A DNA stretch of 64,000 nucleotides from Bathymodiolus brooksi (GCA_963680875.1 OY804579.1:26025804-26089803), one strand, 5' to 3'; shown: positions 24,601-32,889, counted from the first letter of the stretch. The notes: generated from the letters alone by a model not told the origin. Numbers and translations are program-made.

Positions 24601-27600
24601 TGCGTGCATCTAATATGTATTGCTTGCTTCATTTGATTAATGTTTGCATTAAAAAAATACATATAGCAATTACGACTTAAGAGTACCTACCACCACTCTT
24701 AACTTTGCGATCACTTTTTATCGTAAGTCGTAAATCCTATTTATTAGTGAAACGATTGTAACTCTTAAGAGTGCACTTACGACTTACGACCTTTACTGAA
24801 ACGGTCGCCAGATCTTTAAAGGAAAATATATAAACAAGTCTTATTTAACCATCCTGTGAGAAAAATATACTCACAGGAATCACTCAAAGCATGTAGATCA
24901 TCATATTCAATGAGCTAGTGACGACTACAGTATTACGTAATATCTCTATTCAGCGGGTGGTTTTTATGACCGTGCGATTTAACTGGGAAATGGTGAATAT
25001 AACTGGTAAAATGCTAATATGAAACGACCATGCAAATATATAACACAACCATGACAAATAAAAAAAAAATGGTTAAAATAAAACGACCACCGCAAATATA
25101 AAATGACCACGGCAAATATAACATGACCATGACAAATATAAAAAAAAAGGTTAATAAAAAATGACCACGGCAAATATAACATGACCATGACAAATATAAA
25201 AAAAAAGGTTAATATAAAATGGCCACGGCAAATATAACATGACCATGACAAATATAAAAAAAAAGGTTAATATAAAATGGCCACGTCAAATATAACATGA
25301 CCATGACAAATATAAAAAAAAAGGTTAATATAAAATGGCCACGGCAAATATAACATGACCATGACAAATATAAAAAAAAAGGTTAATATAAAATGGCCAC
25401 GGCAAATATAACATGACCATGACAAATATAAAAAAAAGGTTAATATAAAATGGCCACGGCAAATATAACATGACCATGACAAATATAAAAAAAAAGGTTA
25501 ATATAAAATGGCCACGGCAAATATAACATGACCATGACAAATATTAAAAAAAAGGTTAATATAAAATGGCCACGGCAAATATAACACGACCAAGACGAAT
25601 ATAAAAAATGGCTTGTATAAAACGACCATGACAAATATAACATGACCATGACAAATATAAAAAAAAAGGTTAATATAAAATGGCCACGGCAAATATAACA
25701 TGACCATGACAAATATAAATAAAGGTTAATATAAAATGGCCACGGCAAATATAACACGACCAAGACGAATATAAAAAATGGCTTGTATAAAACGACCATG
25801 CAAATATAACATGACCATGACAAATATAAAAAAAAAGGTTAATATAAAATGGCCACGGCAAATATAACATGACCATGACAAATATAAAAAAAAGGTTAAT
25901 ATAAAAAGGCCACGGCAAATATAACACGACCAAGACGAATATAAAAAATGGCTTGTATAAAACGACCATGCAAATAAATATAACATGACCATGACAAATA
26001 TAAAAAAAAAGGTTAATATAAAATGACCACGGCAAATATAACATGACCATGACAAATATAAAAAAAAAGGTTAATATAAAATGGCCACGGCAAATATAAC
26101 ACGACCAAGACGAATATAAAAAATGGCTTGTATAAAACGACCATGCAAATATAACATGATCATGACAAATATAAAAAAAAAGGTTAATATAAAATGACCA
26201 CGGCAAATATAACATGACCATGACAAATATAAAAAAAAAGGTTAATATAAAATGGCCACGGCAAATATAACACGACCAAGACGAATATAAAAAATGGCTT
26301 GTATAAAACGACCATGACAAATATAACATGACCATGACAAATATAAAAAAAAAGGTTAATATAAAATGGCCACGGCAAATATAACATGACCATGACAAAT
26401 ATAAAAAAAAGGTTAATATAAAATGGCCACGGCAAATATAACACGACCAAGACGAATATAAAAAATGGCTTGTATAAAACGACCATGCAAATATAACATG
26501 ACCATGACAAATATAAAAAAAAAGGTTAATATAAAATGGCCACGGCAAATATAACATGACCATGACAAATATAAAAAAAAGGTTAATATAAAATGGCCAC
26601 GGCAAATATAACACGACCAAGACGAATATAAAAAATGGCTTGTATAAAACGACCATGCAAATATAACATGACCATGACAAATATAAAAAAAAAGGTTAAT
26701 ATAAAATGACCACGGCAAATATAACATGACCATGACAAATATAAAAAAAAGGTTAATATAAAATGACCACGGCAAATATAACACGACCAAGACGAATATA
26801 AAAAATGGCTTGTATAAAACGACCATGACAAATATAACATGACCATGACAAATATAAAAAAAAGGTTAATATAAAATGGCCACGGCAAATATAACACGAC
26901 CAAGACGAATATAAAAAATGGCTTGTATAAAACGACCATGCAAATATAACATGACCATGACAAATATAAAAAAAAGGTTAATATAAAATGGCCACGGCAA
27001 ATATAACATGACCATGACAAATATAAAAAAAAGGTTAATATAAAATGGCCACGGCAAATATAACACGACCAAGACGAATATAAAAAAGGCTAATATAAAA
27101 CGACCATGCAAATATAACATGACCATGACAAATATTTAAAAAAATTGGATAATATAAAACGACCACCGCAAATATAAAACGACCATGACAAATATAAACA
27201 GGATTTGTCTAATTTAACTGGTAAAGGCTAATATAACTGGTAATGTCTAATTATTAGCCTTTTACCGGTTATATTCGCAAAAAAAACGGCCATATTCTTC
27301 TTTTCTATTTACCATTGAATAATTCCGATTTTTTTCAGTGCCACAACCGCCACCCTCTTTGTATCTGACATAGATTCTTTTGCAGAGAACACTCTTCTAT
27401 TGTTATTATTGGCATGACATCAGACTTAACATGTAGTTATCACATGAAATGAAATTGTTATTCATATCAGATTTTATATATGATAGTCAAACTTATTTTG
27501 TGACACTACTGTGAAATGTCACATGGCTTCATTATTTTTACTGTATAGGTGGTTTCTCTAATATGAAGGTCAATGATATTCACTAGTTTTTGATTTCACA

Positions 27601-30166
27601 ATTGTTGTTAATATAAAAAAAAAAACATTTAAAATTAGCGTACATTGTATTTCCGTGGGTTTTTATTTTTAGGAATTTATTGTACTCGCAAAGATAGCGA
27701 AAATAAAACTTTCACGAAAATAACCACTTGTACAGTATTATATAAACTATCTTTAGAGAGACAATTTGCCTTGAAAGACGAAACTTTGGTGATATAATGG
27801 GGTTACTGCATTTTAAAGACAGGCTTGCTGTGCTGTTAGTCTGTTAAGGGTAGTATAAAAACTCAACTTCTTATATAATATTTATAAGGTGAATTTAAAA
27901 CCAATTTGTATAATTTTAGGACTTACAAGATGAGCAGTTGACTAAAATAAAAAGTCTTGAATCTGAGGTGATGCAGATGAGATCAAATCACTCTGAGACT
28001 ATACAAGAAGTTAAATCAACTTTCCTCAAGGACAAGAAAGAATATGAGGAAGATTCCAGGGAAAAAATTGATACTCTAGAAAGATTAGCCAATAAGGTTA
28101 TTATTCAAAAGTATCACATAACTTTCATGGTGCAGATGACAACATAATACATTTTGTGGTGCATCTGACAACCCAAATATTCTATGTCATACAATTACCA
28201 TATTTCCAGGAATAGAGATATTTCATTTTTCATATTTCACATTTACAATAATTGATCTCAGGTGTAATCATATTCAAGGACACTCTATATGTTTCATAGC
28301 CAGGATTAATTAAATGTAAATATTATTGCGTTATTGAAAAGTATGGAAATCAAATAAATCAGATGTTTATTTGAATCTATAACATAATAAAATGACTAGA
28401 AATAAATCATTACTAAATTTCTCTCAAAGAATGGATCCAAAATTAATTCTTCTGCTATACAATTTACTATAATCTTTATATGCAATCAAAATTTCATCAT
28501 TTTATAGTGTAATTAAATTCAAAGACTATATGATGATTTCTCTGTTAAAATTTGACTTCAAGTACGAGGTGTGGATCAATCTATGCTGAGAAACATGATG
28601 TTGAGCTTTCAAATGTCAAATTGTGTATATTGATTTATTTGAGTTGTAGTCCTTACAATAAAGATCTTCACTAAAGAAGATAAAAACATACCCCTTCATT
28701 ATTTCCTTAACTATTTAGAATGATTTAATTAAAGAAACTGCAGTGATTTGAATGGCAAAGACAAATTAAATGGAAACTTTTTATAAGAACATATAAAGCC
28801 AAATCCCTATAATTATATAACTGATTTAGGTACAGAAATCTTGTTACAGAATATTGTTTAAGATAGAATTAAGGATTTATTTCTCAAGTTTAGTGTTATT
28901 GGTATGTGGGTAATTGATTGTTCTCAGTTATTATTTCTACAATTTAAATAATGGTAAAACACTTTAGATTTAATGTAAAGTACAATTTTAGAAGTCCAGG
29001 AGAAGGACAGTTGTAAACATTCTAATAATTATATTATGTCTCCACTTCAACTAAGGAATGACATTGTTTTATCCTCAATTTGTTCTTCTCATACCAGCTT
29101 GTCTGGGTGAGAGCTTGTTTTGCCATTTCCAACTGTGGGTCATTGATATTTAGCATATGGGTGCATTACATTAAGAGGATGCGTCAAATAACATCATGAA
29201 CCACCTATGACTTTCACCTCTGACCTAAAGGTTGAATTAATATTTTTTGATAAATAAATTTGTCCTGGCCAGACCTTTTTAGCTCACCTGACCATACATT
29301 TACACATTTGTATTGTTGTTTTTGTACCCAGATTACATGTTTACTAGTTTTTTTGTTGATTATTTTTACCCAGGTTGTATCCTTTACCCATAATCTCTTC
29401 ATACTTCTGTTATTCTGTAGTGTAAAATAGACATATACAAATTATAACCTTTAAGTGAACAACTCCAGGGTATTTTGTGTGGCCATTTATGACAAGTATC
29501 TAATGTCTGCCCTAATTTTTGCATTAGCATTTAATAATTTGCTTGGAGATCTTTTCAATTTAACTTTTAAAAGGATCTGTGGCTAGAGTACAGCTGCACC
29601 AACCTAATTTGATACTGTTCTTGATATCTGTTGACAGATATTCTTATAAAATCTATAAATTTCTTTTTTTGCAGTTTAAACTTTAAGAAAAATAAATACA
29701 ATGTAGATGAGAAACAAAGACAAATATTTATAATTGGTCTAAGATGATTAAAAGAAAATCTCTTTTTAATATTTTGTTTACGAGTTTCTAGCACAAAATA
29801 ATTGTGTAATCTTAATATACAATTGAATTCTGTTATTTGAAATGCCATGACAACTGCATGGAATACTAATATTAGTGCATAATTGTTTTATTTCAGGGAG
29901 CAATACAGTGTCTTACTGATCACACAAATAGAATCAAAACAGAAAACAGACAATTAAGGAAAGAACTACTGGAACTAATTAATATAACACGGGCATACAA
30001 AGCTCATCAGGTAGAACTGCTGGACCAGAAGAAACAATTACAGAGAGAACAGCAATATGCTGCTGATTTAAAAACTCTGAGAACAACCCGGCAACATAAA
30101 GTATTGAAAAAATATGGACTGATGGACGATAAGACTGAGGGGGGAGAGGAGGGGACAACAGGTTGA
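575..30166 (+). CDS. ccdc166: DUF4515 coiled-coil protein, CCDC166-like (3' five exons)
   Basis: Multi-exon host gene, exons 575-628, 11076-11139, 15941-16165, 27920-28096 and 29897-30166 (stop TGA 30164-30166). All four junctions have AG/GT borders and matching phases (2, 0, 0, 0). The joined product is about 196 residues of continuous charged coiled coil. The order of motifs matches vertebrate CCDC166 as I remember it: an LxT...V.EL stretch, a hydrophobic-LQQEANR segment leading to a Y..Y motif, LQEYK, then a basic-acidic helix with FL.DK..YE, and a final AHTxxIKxxNxxLRxEL-type helix ending QLQREQ. The family is poorly characterised; relatives in DUF4515 (BBOF1, CCDC121) include cilium or basal-body proteins, so a ciliary role is only an inference. 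The N-terminus is outside the window. The introns are 10.4, 4.8, 11.8 and 1.8 kb and hold nearly all the satellite DNA of the left half. Family assignment is from memory, not a database search. Confidence 0.75.
640..1108 (+). repeat. 27-bp minisatellite block A (degenerate)
   Basis: Imperfect tandem copies built around TCTATTGTATCTTATCCTTA. The spacing is 22-27 bases and the copies are the most diverged of the six blocks. The block ends at the target-site duplication of a SINE. Confidence 0.8.
1109..1409 (+). mobile_element. tRNA-derived SINE with 12-bp target duplication
   Basis: Body 1121-1397. A tRNA-like A-box (TGGCTCAATGAGTTAGG) and B-box (GGTTCGTGCCC, 1196-1206) are visible, followed by a tRNA-unrelated body. 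It ends with the sequence GATATAGCTGAAATATTGCT, a ..GGCGTTAAA. segment and a (AATCA)-rich tail. The 12-base duplication TCCTTATATCTA is present exactly at 1109-1120 and 1398-1409. Both flanks are 27-bp array sequence, so it inserted into an existing array. Related copies lie at 2950-3205, 17415-17690 (minus) and 34135-34409. Confidence 0.85.
1410..2945 (+). repeat. 27-bp minisatellite block B (54-bp dimers)
   Basis: About 28 copies of a 54-base unit made of two diverged 27-base halves (CCTATTCTAATACATATTCT... and ATCACATCATTACACC...). The unit length is a multiple of three and stop-free in one frame, which yields an artefactual 570-residue open frame. Variants are single substitutions that change the encoded residue as often as not. 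Confidence 0.95.
2950..3205 (+). mobile_element. SINE, second subtype, same 3' domain
   Basis: It starts GGGGGCTGTTGTGGTCGTGA and shares the CTATCACCACC and GGTGTACTCGA blocks with the minus-strand copy at 17415-17690. It ends with the same GATATAGCTGAAATATTG 3' domain and GGCATTAAACACAA tail as the 1121 copy. It separates array blocks B and C. Confidence 0.7.
3208..3885 (+). repeat. 27-bp minisatellite block C
   Basis: About 24 copies of a 27-base unit of the form CTTATCTTTACACTAATTCT plus ATTGTAT, with TTTACTC and TATACAA variants. It shares the ATTGTATCTTATC core with the neighbouring blocks. Confidence 0.93.
3886..4440. other. Unique spacer with imperfect hairpin
   Basis: No gene is seen. 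At about 4347-4424 there is a nested imperfect palindrome: outer arms TTATCAGCCCT and AGGGCTGAT, inner arms CATCCCTCGAGCC and TCTCGGGGTGAT. It resembles a small foldback MITE core. Confidence 0.5.
4441..6575 (+). repeat. 27-bp minisatellite block D
   Basis: About 79 copies of a 27-base unit (CTTTTACTTTTACCTAATCT plus ATTGTAT), the longest and most homogeneous block. One copy near 5925 has lost 4 bases, which splits the artefactual open frame (repeat peptide LLLLPNLLY) in two. Substitutions cluster at a few sites (ATTTAC, ATTTAG, TATTAC variants), as expected from unequal exchange. Confidence 0.95.
6576..6827. other. Spacer between array blocks, nothing recognised
   Basis: About 250 bases of non-repetitive intronic sequence; no motif seen. 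Confidence 0.5.
6828..8463 (+). repeat. 27-bp minisatellite block E
   Basis: About 60 copies of a 27-base unit (CTTATCTGTATAGCTATTCT plus TTTGTAT) with CTTATC, GATATC and CATATC variants. It is open on both strands (peptides LICIAILLY and QKNSYTDKI). The same unit recurs in block F after a 1.15-kb interruption. Confidence 0.95.
8464..9610. mobile_element. Insertion of about 1.15 kb splitting blocks E and F
   Basis: The array unit is interrupted between ...TTTTGTAT and CATATCTG... and resumes in phase, so 8464-9610 looks like an insertion into one original array. The right end is a 162-base near-perfect hairpin (9445-9606). No coding region or clear terminal repeats at the left end were found, so the class is unknown. 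Confidence 0.5.
9445..9606. repeat. Long hairpin, 62-bp arms plus inner stem
   Basis: Arms 9445-9506 and 9545-9606 are reverse complements over essentially their whole length (GAAATAATTCATGGCAGGC... / ...GCCTGCCATGAATTATTTC). An inner stem (ATTTTACCC 9511-9519 with GGGTAAAAT 9534-9542) leaves a loop containing TCGCTATCGCTC. The near identity of the arms suggests recent origin or gene conversion between arms. Confidence 0.9.
9611..10990 (+). repeat. 27-bp minisatellite block F
   Basis: About 50 copies of the block E unit, with the same CTTATC/GATATC/CATATC variants and the same rare TTGTACATG insertion (9660 and 7995). That shared rare variant supports a common array later split or duplicated. 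It decays after 10935 into related sequence ending near 11010. Confidence 0.95.
11076..11139 (+). CDS. ccdc166: CCDC166-like exon b
   Basis: Acceptor TTAACAG ends at 11075 and a consensus donor GTAAGT starts at 11140. It encodes [20 protein letters not shown], a charged helix. The WLQQEANR part aligns with the FLxREALR part of CCDC166 and runs straight into the HEYMSY start of the next exon. Confidence 0.75.
11345..12822 (+). mobile_element. 155-bp tandem-repeat element, possible non-autonomous Helitron
   Basis: It opens AGCTCACCTTGCCAAAGGC and AAGTGAGCTTTTGCC, a sequence I recognise as common in bivalve genomes. About nine copies of a ~155-base unit follow (CTTCTCCTCTGAAACC..., GGAAGCATCTATGGAAGGTC, AACAAACATGGC). 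The 3' end is AGGTGAGC, a perfect 8-bp hairpin AGGCTCAG-CCCA-CTGAGCCT, then CTAG followed by T. A GC-rich hairpin just before CTRR is the Helitron 3' signature; the 5' end (CTCACC) is less clear. No coding capacity. A second copy lies at 31205-32612. Confidence 0.6.
12826..13160 (+). repeat. Degenerate repeats with GTGACCTTGACCTT
   Basis: Three spaced copies of a TGTGACCTTGACCT block (about 12868, 12977, 13113), each embedded in longer similar sequence containing GTTGCATA and GGACATGGCAG. Low-copy ancient tandem or dispersed mollusc repeat; no coding signal. Confidence 0.5.
13161..15802 (+). repeat. 37-bp minisatellite array
   Basis: About 65 copies of a 35-37-base unit (CATGTCAAGGGAAAGTAAG then TTTACATTTAAGATAAAA), with a non-repetitive gap at about 13300-13480. 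Recurrent variants are CATGCCAAAGG, CATTTCAAGG and AGTACG. Unit length shifts between 35 and 37, so no long open frame exists. It lies in intron 2 of the coiled-coil gene and ends about 140 bases before exon c. Confidence 0.95.
15941..16165 (+). CDS. ccdc166: CCDC166-like exon c
   Basis: Acceptor TTTTATAG ends at 15940, donor GTTATT at 16166; 75 codons, phase 0 at both ends. It begins [11 protein letters not shown] and ends ELSQLQEYK. The last ~25 bases and the donor are part of an 87-bp tandem repeat, so two downstream copies of the exon end exist (see 16141-16339). The reading frame hits a stop at 16175 if the first donor is not used. Confidence 0.85.
16141..16339 (+). repeat. 87-bp tandem repeat including exon end and splice donor
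   Basis: Copies start at 16141, 16228 and 16315 (ATTATCACAACTACAGGAAT...). Copy 1 contains the end of exon c and donor GTTATT (16166). Copy 2 reproduces the exon end with donor-like GTTATA (16253). Copy 3 stops after GAATACAAG (16339), with CAG instead of GT next. Confidence 0.9.
16700..16900 (+). repeat. Paralogue of the foldback insertion site (empty-site copy)
   Basis: Sequence ACGTTACAAATTTCAAATTT... CTCCACATTCAAATATTTACC TAGCATCAATG...TTTTTTCAGTGCCTCAACC matches the left flank (17840-17907) and right flank (27318-27395) of the 9.4-kb element joined together. It is an intron-internal duplication that kept the unoccupied state. Confidence 0.75.
17415..17690 (-). mobile_element. SINE, second subtype, minus strand
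   Basis: Reverse complement reads GGGGCCGTCGTGGTAGTGAT, B-box-like GAGTTCGAACCC, GGTGTACTCGATACACC, and ends ACGATATAACTGAAATATTG then GTGGCATTAAACACC. Same 3' domain as the 1121, 2950 and 34135 copies. Confidence 0.8.
18436..20493. mobile_element. MULE/foldback-like TIR element with 9-bp target duplication
   Basis: TIR tips GGGTACCTATAAAGTGCG (18436) and CGCACTTTATAGGTACCC (end 20493). The TIRs continue for about 190 bases as (CGAAA)n-like pentamer repeats with ATCAACGAAA interruptions, at 18453-18612 and 20305-20478. An exact 9-base duplication CGTATTTTA flanks it (18427-18435 and 20494-20502). 9-bp duplications with long TIRs are typical of Mutator-like elements. The interior has no transposase; it includes a mollusc-type repeat around 19730-20050 (GGTATATAGGACTTCTGCTG). 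Confidence 0.8.
20503..22106. other. Core of the 9.4-kb element, nothing recognised
   Basis: AT-rich sequence with only short open frames and no recognisable protein, RNA gene or tandem repeat. If the 9.4-kb element once encoded anything, it is not here. Confidence 0.5.
22107..24809. mobile_element. TIR element with GGCGACYGTTTCA ends
   Basis: Left end GGCGACTGTTTCACTAAAG..GTCGTAAAT...CGTAAG. The right end, read in reverse, is GGCGACCGTTTCAGTAAAGG..CGTAAGTCGTAAGTG. Both ends continue with multiple CGTAAGT and TTTCACTAA blocks over ~140 bases. No target duplication and no transposase seen. Inside, about 22800-22830 and 23850-23880 carry facing GATAGGTC segments, perhaps a further small inverted repeat. 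Length 2.7 kb; class unknown. Confidence 0.6.
24985..27235 (-). repeat. ~58-bp tandem array in the right TIR
   Basis: About 38 units of the form ATATAACATGACCATGACAA followed by ATATAA, A-tract, GGTTAATATAAAATGGCCACGGCA. A second unit type (CACGACCAAGACGAATATAA..GGCTTGTATAAAACGACC) recurs every two or three units, giving a higher-order pattern. Several overlapping minus-strand open frames (up to 336 codons, [17 protein letters not shown] peptide) are by-products of the repeat and shift frame whenever the A-tract changes length. Confidence 0.9.
27318..27919 (+). other. Intron sequence, right flank of the foldback element
   Basis: It begins with the continuation of the insertion-site paralogue (TTTTTTTCAGTGCCACAACC, CTTTGTATCTGACATAGATT) and then is ordinary AT-rich intron up to exon d. 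No other feature seen. Confidence 0.5.
27920..28096 (+). CDS. ccdc166: CCDC166-like exon d
   Basis: Acceptor TAATTTTAG ends at 27919, donor GTTATT at 28097; 59 codons in phase 0, starting [17 protein letters not shown] and ending LERLANK. It is strongly coiled-coil with alternating K/E pairs. The donor hexamer is identical to that of the preceding exon. Confidence 0.85.
28097..29896 (+). other. Intron 4 of the coiled-coil gene, nothing recognised
   Basis: AT-rich, no arrays or TIR elements. Around 29278 there is a short TTTAGCTCACCTGACC, a fragment of the AGCTCACC repeat family. Short open frames are not coding-like. Confidence 0.5.
29897..30166 (+). CDS. ccdc166: CCDC166-like terminal exon
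   Basis: Acceptor TTATTTCAG ends at 29896; 89 codons then TGA. It holds the most conserved part, a helix of type [19 protein letters not shown], followed by [13 protein letters not shown]. It closes with an acidic-glycine tail ([13 protein letters not shown]) that looks lineage-specific. Confidence 0.85.
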   Translation, partial: GAIQCLTDHTNRIKTENRQLRKELLELINITRAYKAHQVELLDQKKQLQREQQYAADLKTLRTTRQHKVLKKYGLMDDKTEGGEEGTTG

Positions 30167-30205
30167 TTTCAGTTTTATTACAGATGATAATGATTTAAAT
30201 CATAA

Positions 30206-30211
30206 AATAAA
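30206..30211 (+). terminator. poly(A) signal AATAAA, proximal
   Basis: Canonical AATAAA 40 bases after the stop codon of the coiled-coil gene. A second canonical copy lies at 30449-30454, followed by a T-rich stretch (TTTTATTGTTTTTG), and is the better placed of the two for a normal 3' UTR. Confidence 0.5.
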
Positions 30212-30448
30212 GTTAATACTTTCCAGTTATTGGGAAAATGTATTTCATAGTGTGGAATGACTAGTTTATCACATGTTTTGTCACAAAATCTGTGTTTAAA
30301 TGATTAAGACACTGATTTTAAGATTGTTATTATTGTATCTATGCAGATCATATAATAACAAAGTTGATAAATTTGTACTGTATGTTGTTTATCTTTGTTG
30401 TTATTTCAACCTGGACCTTTCAAATAGACTCAAATGAAATACAGATCT

Positions 30449-30454
30449 AATAAA
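30449..30454 (+). terminator. poly(A) signal AATAAA, distal
   Basis: AATAAA about 285 bases after the stop codon, followed within 20-35 bases by a T/GT-rich element. Likely main 3' end of the coiled-coil gene; the region between shows no other signal. Confidence 0.5.
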
Positions 30455-30704
30455 ACTTTATTATAAAGCAAATTTTATTGTTTTTGAGGTACACATTTAT
30501 AACTTTTGCCATCACTTGACATTGGCTATGGTATTATACATTAACTTTTCATTTTAAAACATTTCCCCAAAAACAACTGGGCTTTCTGCACCCATACTGT
30601 TCAGGATATTTGAGGATGGTCGTCAAAAACTGTCAGTGCCAAAGCACTGACTACTGGGCAGATGATACCCTGGGGGACTAATCATCCACCAGCAGAGGTA
30701 ATTG

Positions 30705-31175
30705 AGCTTGATATTAAGGATGCGACAAATACAAATAGGTCTGCATCATACATTGACCTACACCTCGAAATTGACAGTGAGGGGGGGAGGGGTTATGAAT
30801 GAAACTTTACGATAAAAGAGATGATTTAAATTTTCCCATTGTGAACTTTCCATTTGTATGTATATGTAGCAACATTCCAGCAGCACCTGCGTAAGGAGTA
30901 TATATCTCTCAGTTGATATGATGTTCCAGAGCTTGTGATTCCTATCAGGATTTCCTTGATAGAGGATTGCTGCTAACAAGGAAGCTACTGGACCAATGGT
31001 TCTTATTGGTTAAGTTGAAGTCATCATTTCGAAAGTTTTACAGTCGCCACCATGATTCGGTTGACCATTATGGAATATTTGTGTCACAAATGACCATGGA
31101 TATGTTCCGTTGTCATAAAGACTTCCCGGTCCTTTCCTCATTCATGACTTTTCACCGGGTTTGTAACTAGATTAA
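30705..31175 (+). pseudogene. Reverse transcriptase C-terminal fragment (Penelope-like relative)
   Basis: Conceptual reading gives IELDIKDATNTNRSASYIDL, then DKRDD.NFPIVNFPF, SNIPAAPA, GVYISQLI, YQDFLDRGLLLTRKLLDQ and LKSSFRKFYSRHHD...VSQM. This is the segment downstream of the YIDD box in the same RT family as the nested element at 51008-53336 (there SFLDIYLE, DKRDDFNFKIINFPN, SNIPASPAYGAYISQLIRY). Stops and frameshifts at about 30780, 30860, 30900 and 30918 show it is dead. It starts abruptly, as expected for a 5'-truncated retrotransposon copy, only about 250 bases after the host gene's distal poly(A) signal. Confidence 0.8.
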
Positions 31176-31204
31176 CACGACAGGTGCCACTAGTGGAGCA
31201 GGTA

Positions 31205-32612
31205 CCACACTCCCTTCAGCAGCGCCAAAGGCAATGTGAGCTTTTGCCATCACTTGGCATCTCTCATCTGTCGTCCGTTTTCACATTTTAATCTTCTCCT
31301 CTGAAACCGCTTAGCCAAATGAACTGAAGCTTAGTAGGAATCATTTATGGAAGGTCCTTTATAAAGATTGCACATTTTGTCCCGATCCGTATATAAACAT
31401 GGCCACCACAGGCAATTCTTCTTTCTGATTGGCCGATTTCTAAAAATCTTCTCCTATGAAACTGCTTTACCAAATGAACCAAAACTTGGTAGAAAGCATC
31501 TATGGAAGGTTCCCTATAATGGTTGCTCATTTTGTCCCGATCCGTTGACAAACATGGCCATCACAGGCAATTCTTGTTTCTGATTGGTTGATTCCTATAA
31601 AATCTTCTCCTCTGAAACCCCTTTACCAAATGAACTCAAACTTGGTTGGAAGCATGTGTGGAAGGCCCTCTATAAAGATTGCTCATTTAGTCCCGATCCG
31701 TTTAAAAACCGGGCTGCCACAGGTAATTCTTGTTTGTGATTGGTTGAGTTCTAAACTAGATGTGTCGGAAGGACACAAATGTCCCCGCCATGAATATTAA
31801 GGAGGCTCGCAAATGTTTCACCCTTTTTAAATTCTCTTAGTAATAGGCTAAGAATAACAAATGAATTTCAAAGTTGATCTGTAACTTATGATTATACACT
31901 CATACCAAAAATAAAGTCATAGTGAAATTAAGTGGTGACAACTAAATATTTGGCCAAATTTCAAAGTCCAAGGGCCATAACTCGGCCAAAAATCATTGGA
32001 CTGGAGCGAAGTGTAAACTTGATTTGTAACTCATCATTATACACTCATAATAATTGTCTCATATACCAAAAATCAAGTCAATATCTCCAAGCATAGCGAA
32101 CAAAAGTGGTGACAACTAAATATTTGGCCAAATTTCAAAGTCCAAGAGCCATAGCTCGGCCAAAAATCATTGGACCGGAACGAAAGGTAAACTTGATCTG
32201 TAACTTATCATTATACACCCACATACCAAATATCAAGTCAATATCTCAAAGCATAGCGAAAAAAAGTGGTCGCAACTGTTTTATTTCGGAATTACAGACA
32301 TGGGTAACACTATATGTCCCGGCCACTTAGTGGCGGGGACATAACAATCTTCTCCTCTGAAACTGCTTGGCTAAATGAACCGGAACTTGGTAGGAAGCAT
32401 CTATGGAAGGTCTTCTATAAAGATTGCTCATTTCGTCCCAATCTGTCAACAAACATGGCCACCACAAGCAATTATTGTTTCTAATTTGTTAATTTCTAAA
32501 AAGTCGTCTCCTCTGAAACCGCTTGGCCAAATGAATCAACATTTGGTAGGAATCACATAACATATGGAAGGTTCTGTATAAAGTTTGCTCAAAACAGAAT
32601 GAAAGGTGAGCC
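31205..32612 (+). mobile_element. Second copy of the 155-bp repeat element, interrupted
   Basis: It opens GCCAAAGGCAATGTGAGC and carries three 155-base units, then an insertion (31756-32343), then about 1.7 more units. It ends AAAGGTGAGCCTCTAGTT. Compared with 11345-12822 it lacks the hairpin before CTAG, consistent with a small deletion. Confidence 0.65.
31756..32343. mobile_element. MITE-like insertion with terminal hairpin and internal repeat
   Basis: It lies between two halves of a 155-base unit. The left end has GTGTCGGAAGGACACAAATG and TCCCCGCC. The right end is a near-perfect hairpin TATGTCCCGGCCAC-TTA-GTGGCGGGGACATA (32313-32343). Two ~170-base internal repeats (GTGGTGACAACTAAATATTT...GGCCAAAAATCATTGGACYG) occupy 31933-32270. 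No coding capacity. Confidence 0.65.
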
Positions 32613-32850
32613 TCTAGTTCTTTTGACCATTGTGTTGTCTGTCCTTCGGTTTGGGGATTCTGATTACCCCTTTGGTATCTTCAAACTCTTCCTACTTCAC
32701 TATATAGTAGATCTTTATCCGCATCATCCAATTTTTTATTCAAATTTTGAAGAGGGTTTTCCACACCGTCTTTGTCACAATCTTCAGATTTAAATAGCTT
32801 TTCAAAAATTAAGTTGCTCCCCCAGTATTACATTTGTACTATCCTTATAG

Positions 32851-32883
<33 letters not shown>
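32851..32883. repeat. poly(C) tract, 33 bases
   Basis: Uninterrupted C33 at the truncated 3' end of the non-LTR fragment. Such a tract is prone to slippage and to assembly error, so its length is uncertain. Confidence 0.9.
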
Positions 32884-32889
32884 ATCATC

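Larger units (their letters stand above)
17908..27317. mobile_element. 9.4-kb foldback-like element with tandem-array TIRs
   Basis: The tips are CACTGGTAAATAGAAAAG at 17908 and its complement ending 27317. The left TIR (17908-18248) and right TIR (24903-27317) share the blocks GGCTAATAATTAGACATTA, a ~58-base (ATGACCATGACAAATATAA...) unit, CGCACGGTCAT, CACCCGCTGA, GTAATACTGTAGTCG and TAGCTCATTGAATAT. The right TIR holds about 38 units; the left holds only about three. The interior (18249-24902) has no transposase, only two nested TIR elements and AT-rich sequence. The target duplication is not resolved. Tandem-repeat TIRs of unequal length are the hallmark of foldback elements; the superfamily is unknown. 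Confidence 0.7.

Noticed and set aside
24979..27126. Overlapping minus-strand frames up to 336 codons ([13 protein letters not shown]...)
   Set aside because: By-products of the right TIR array; the frame shifts with A-tract length between units.
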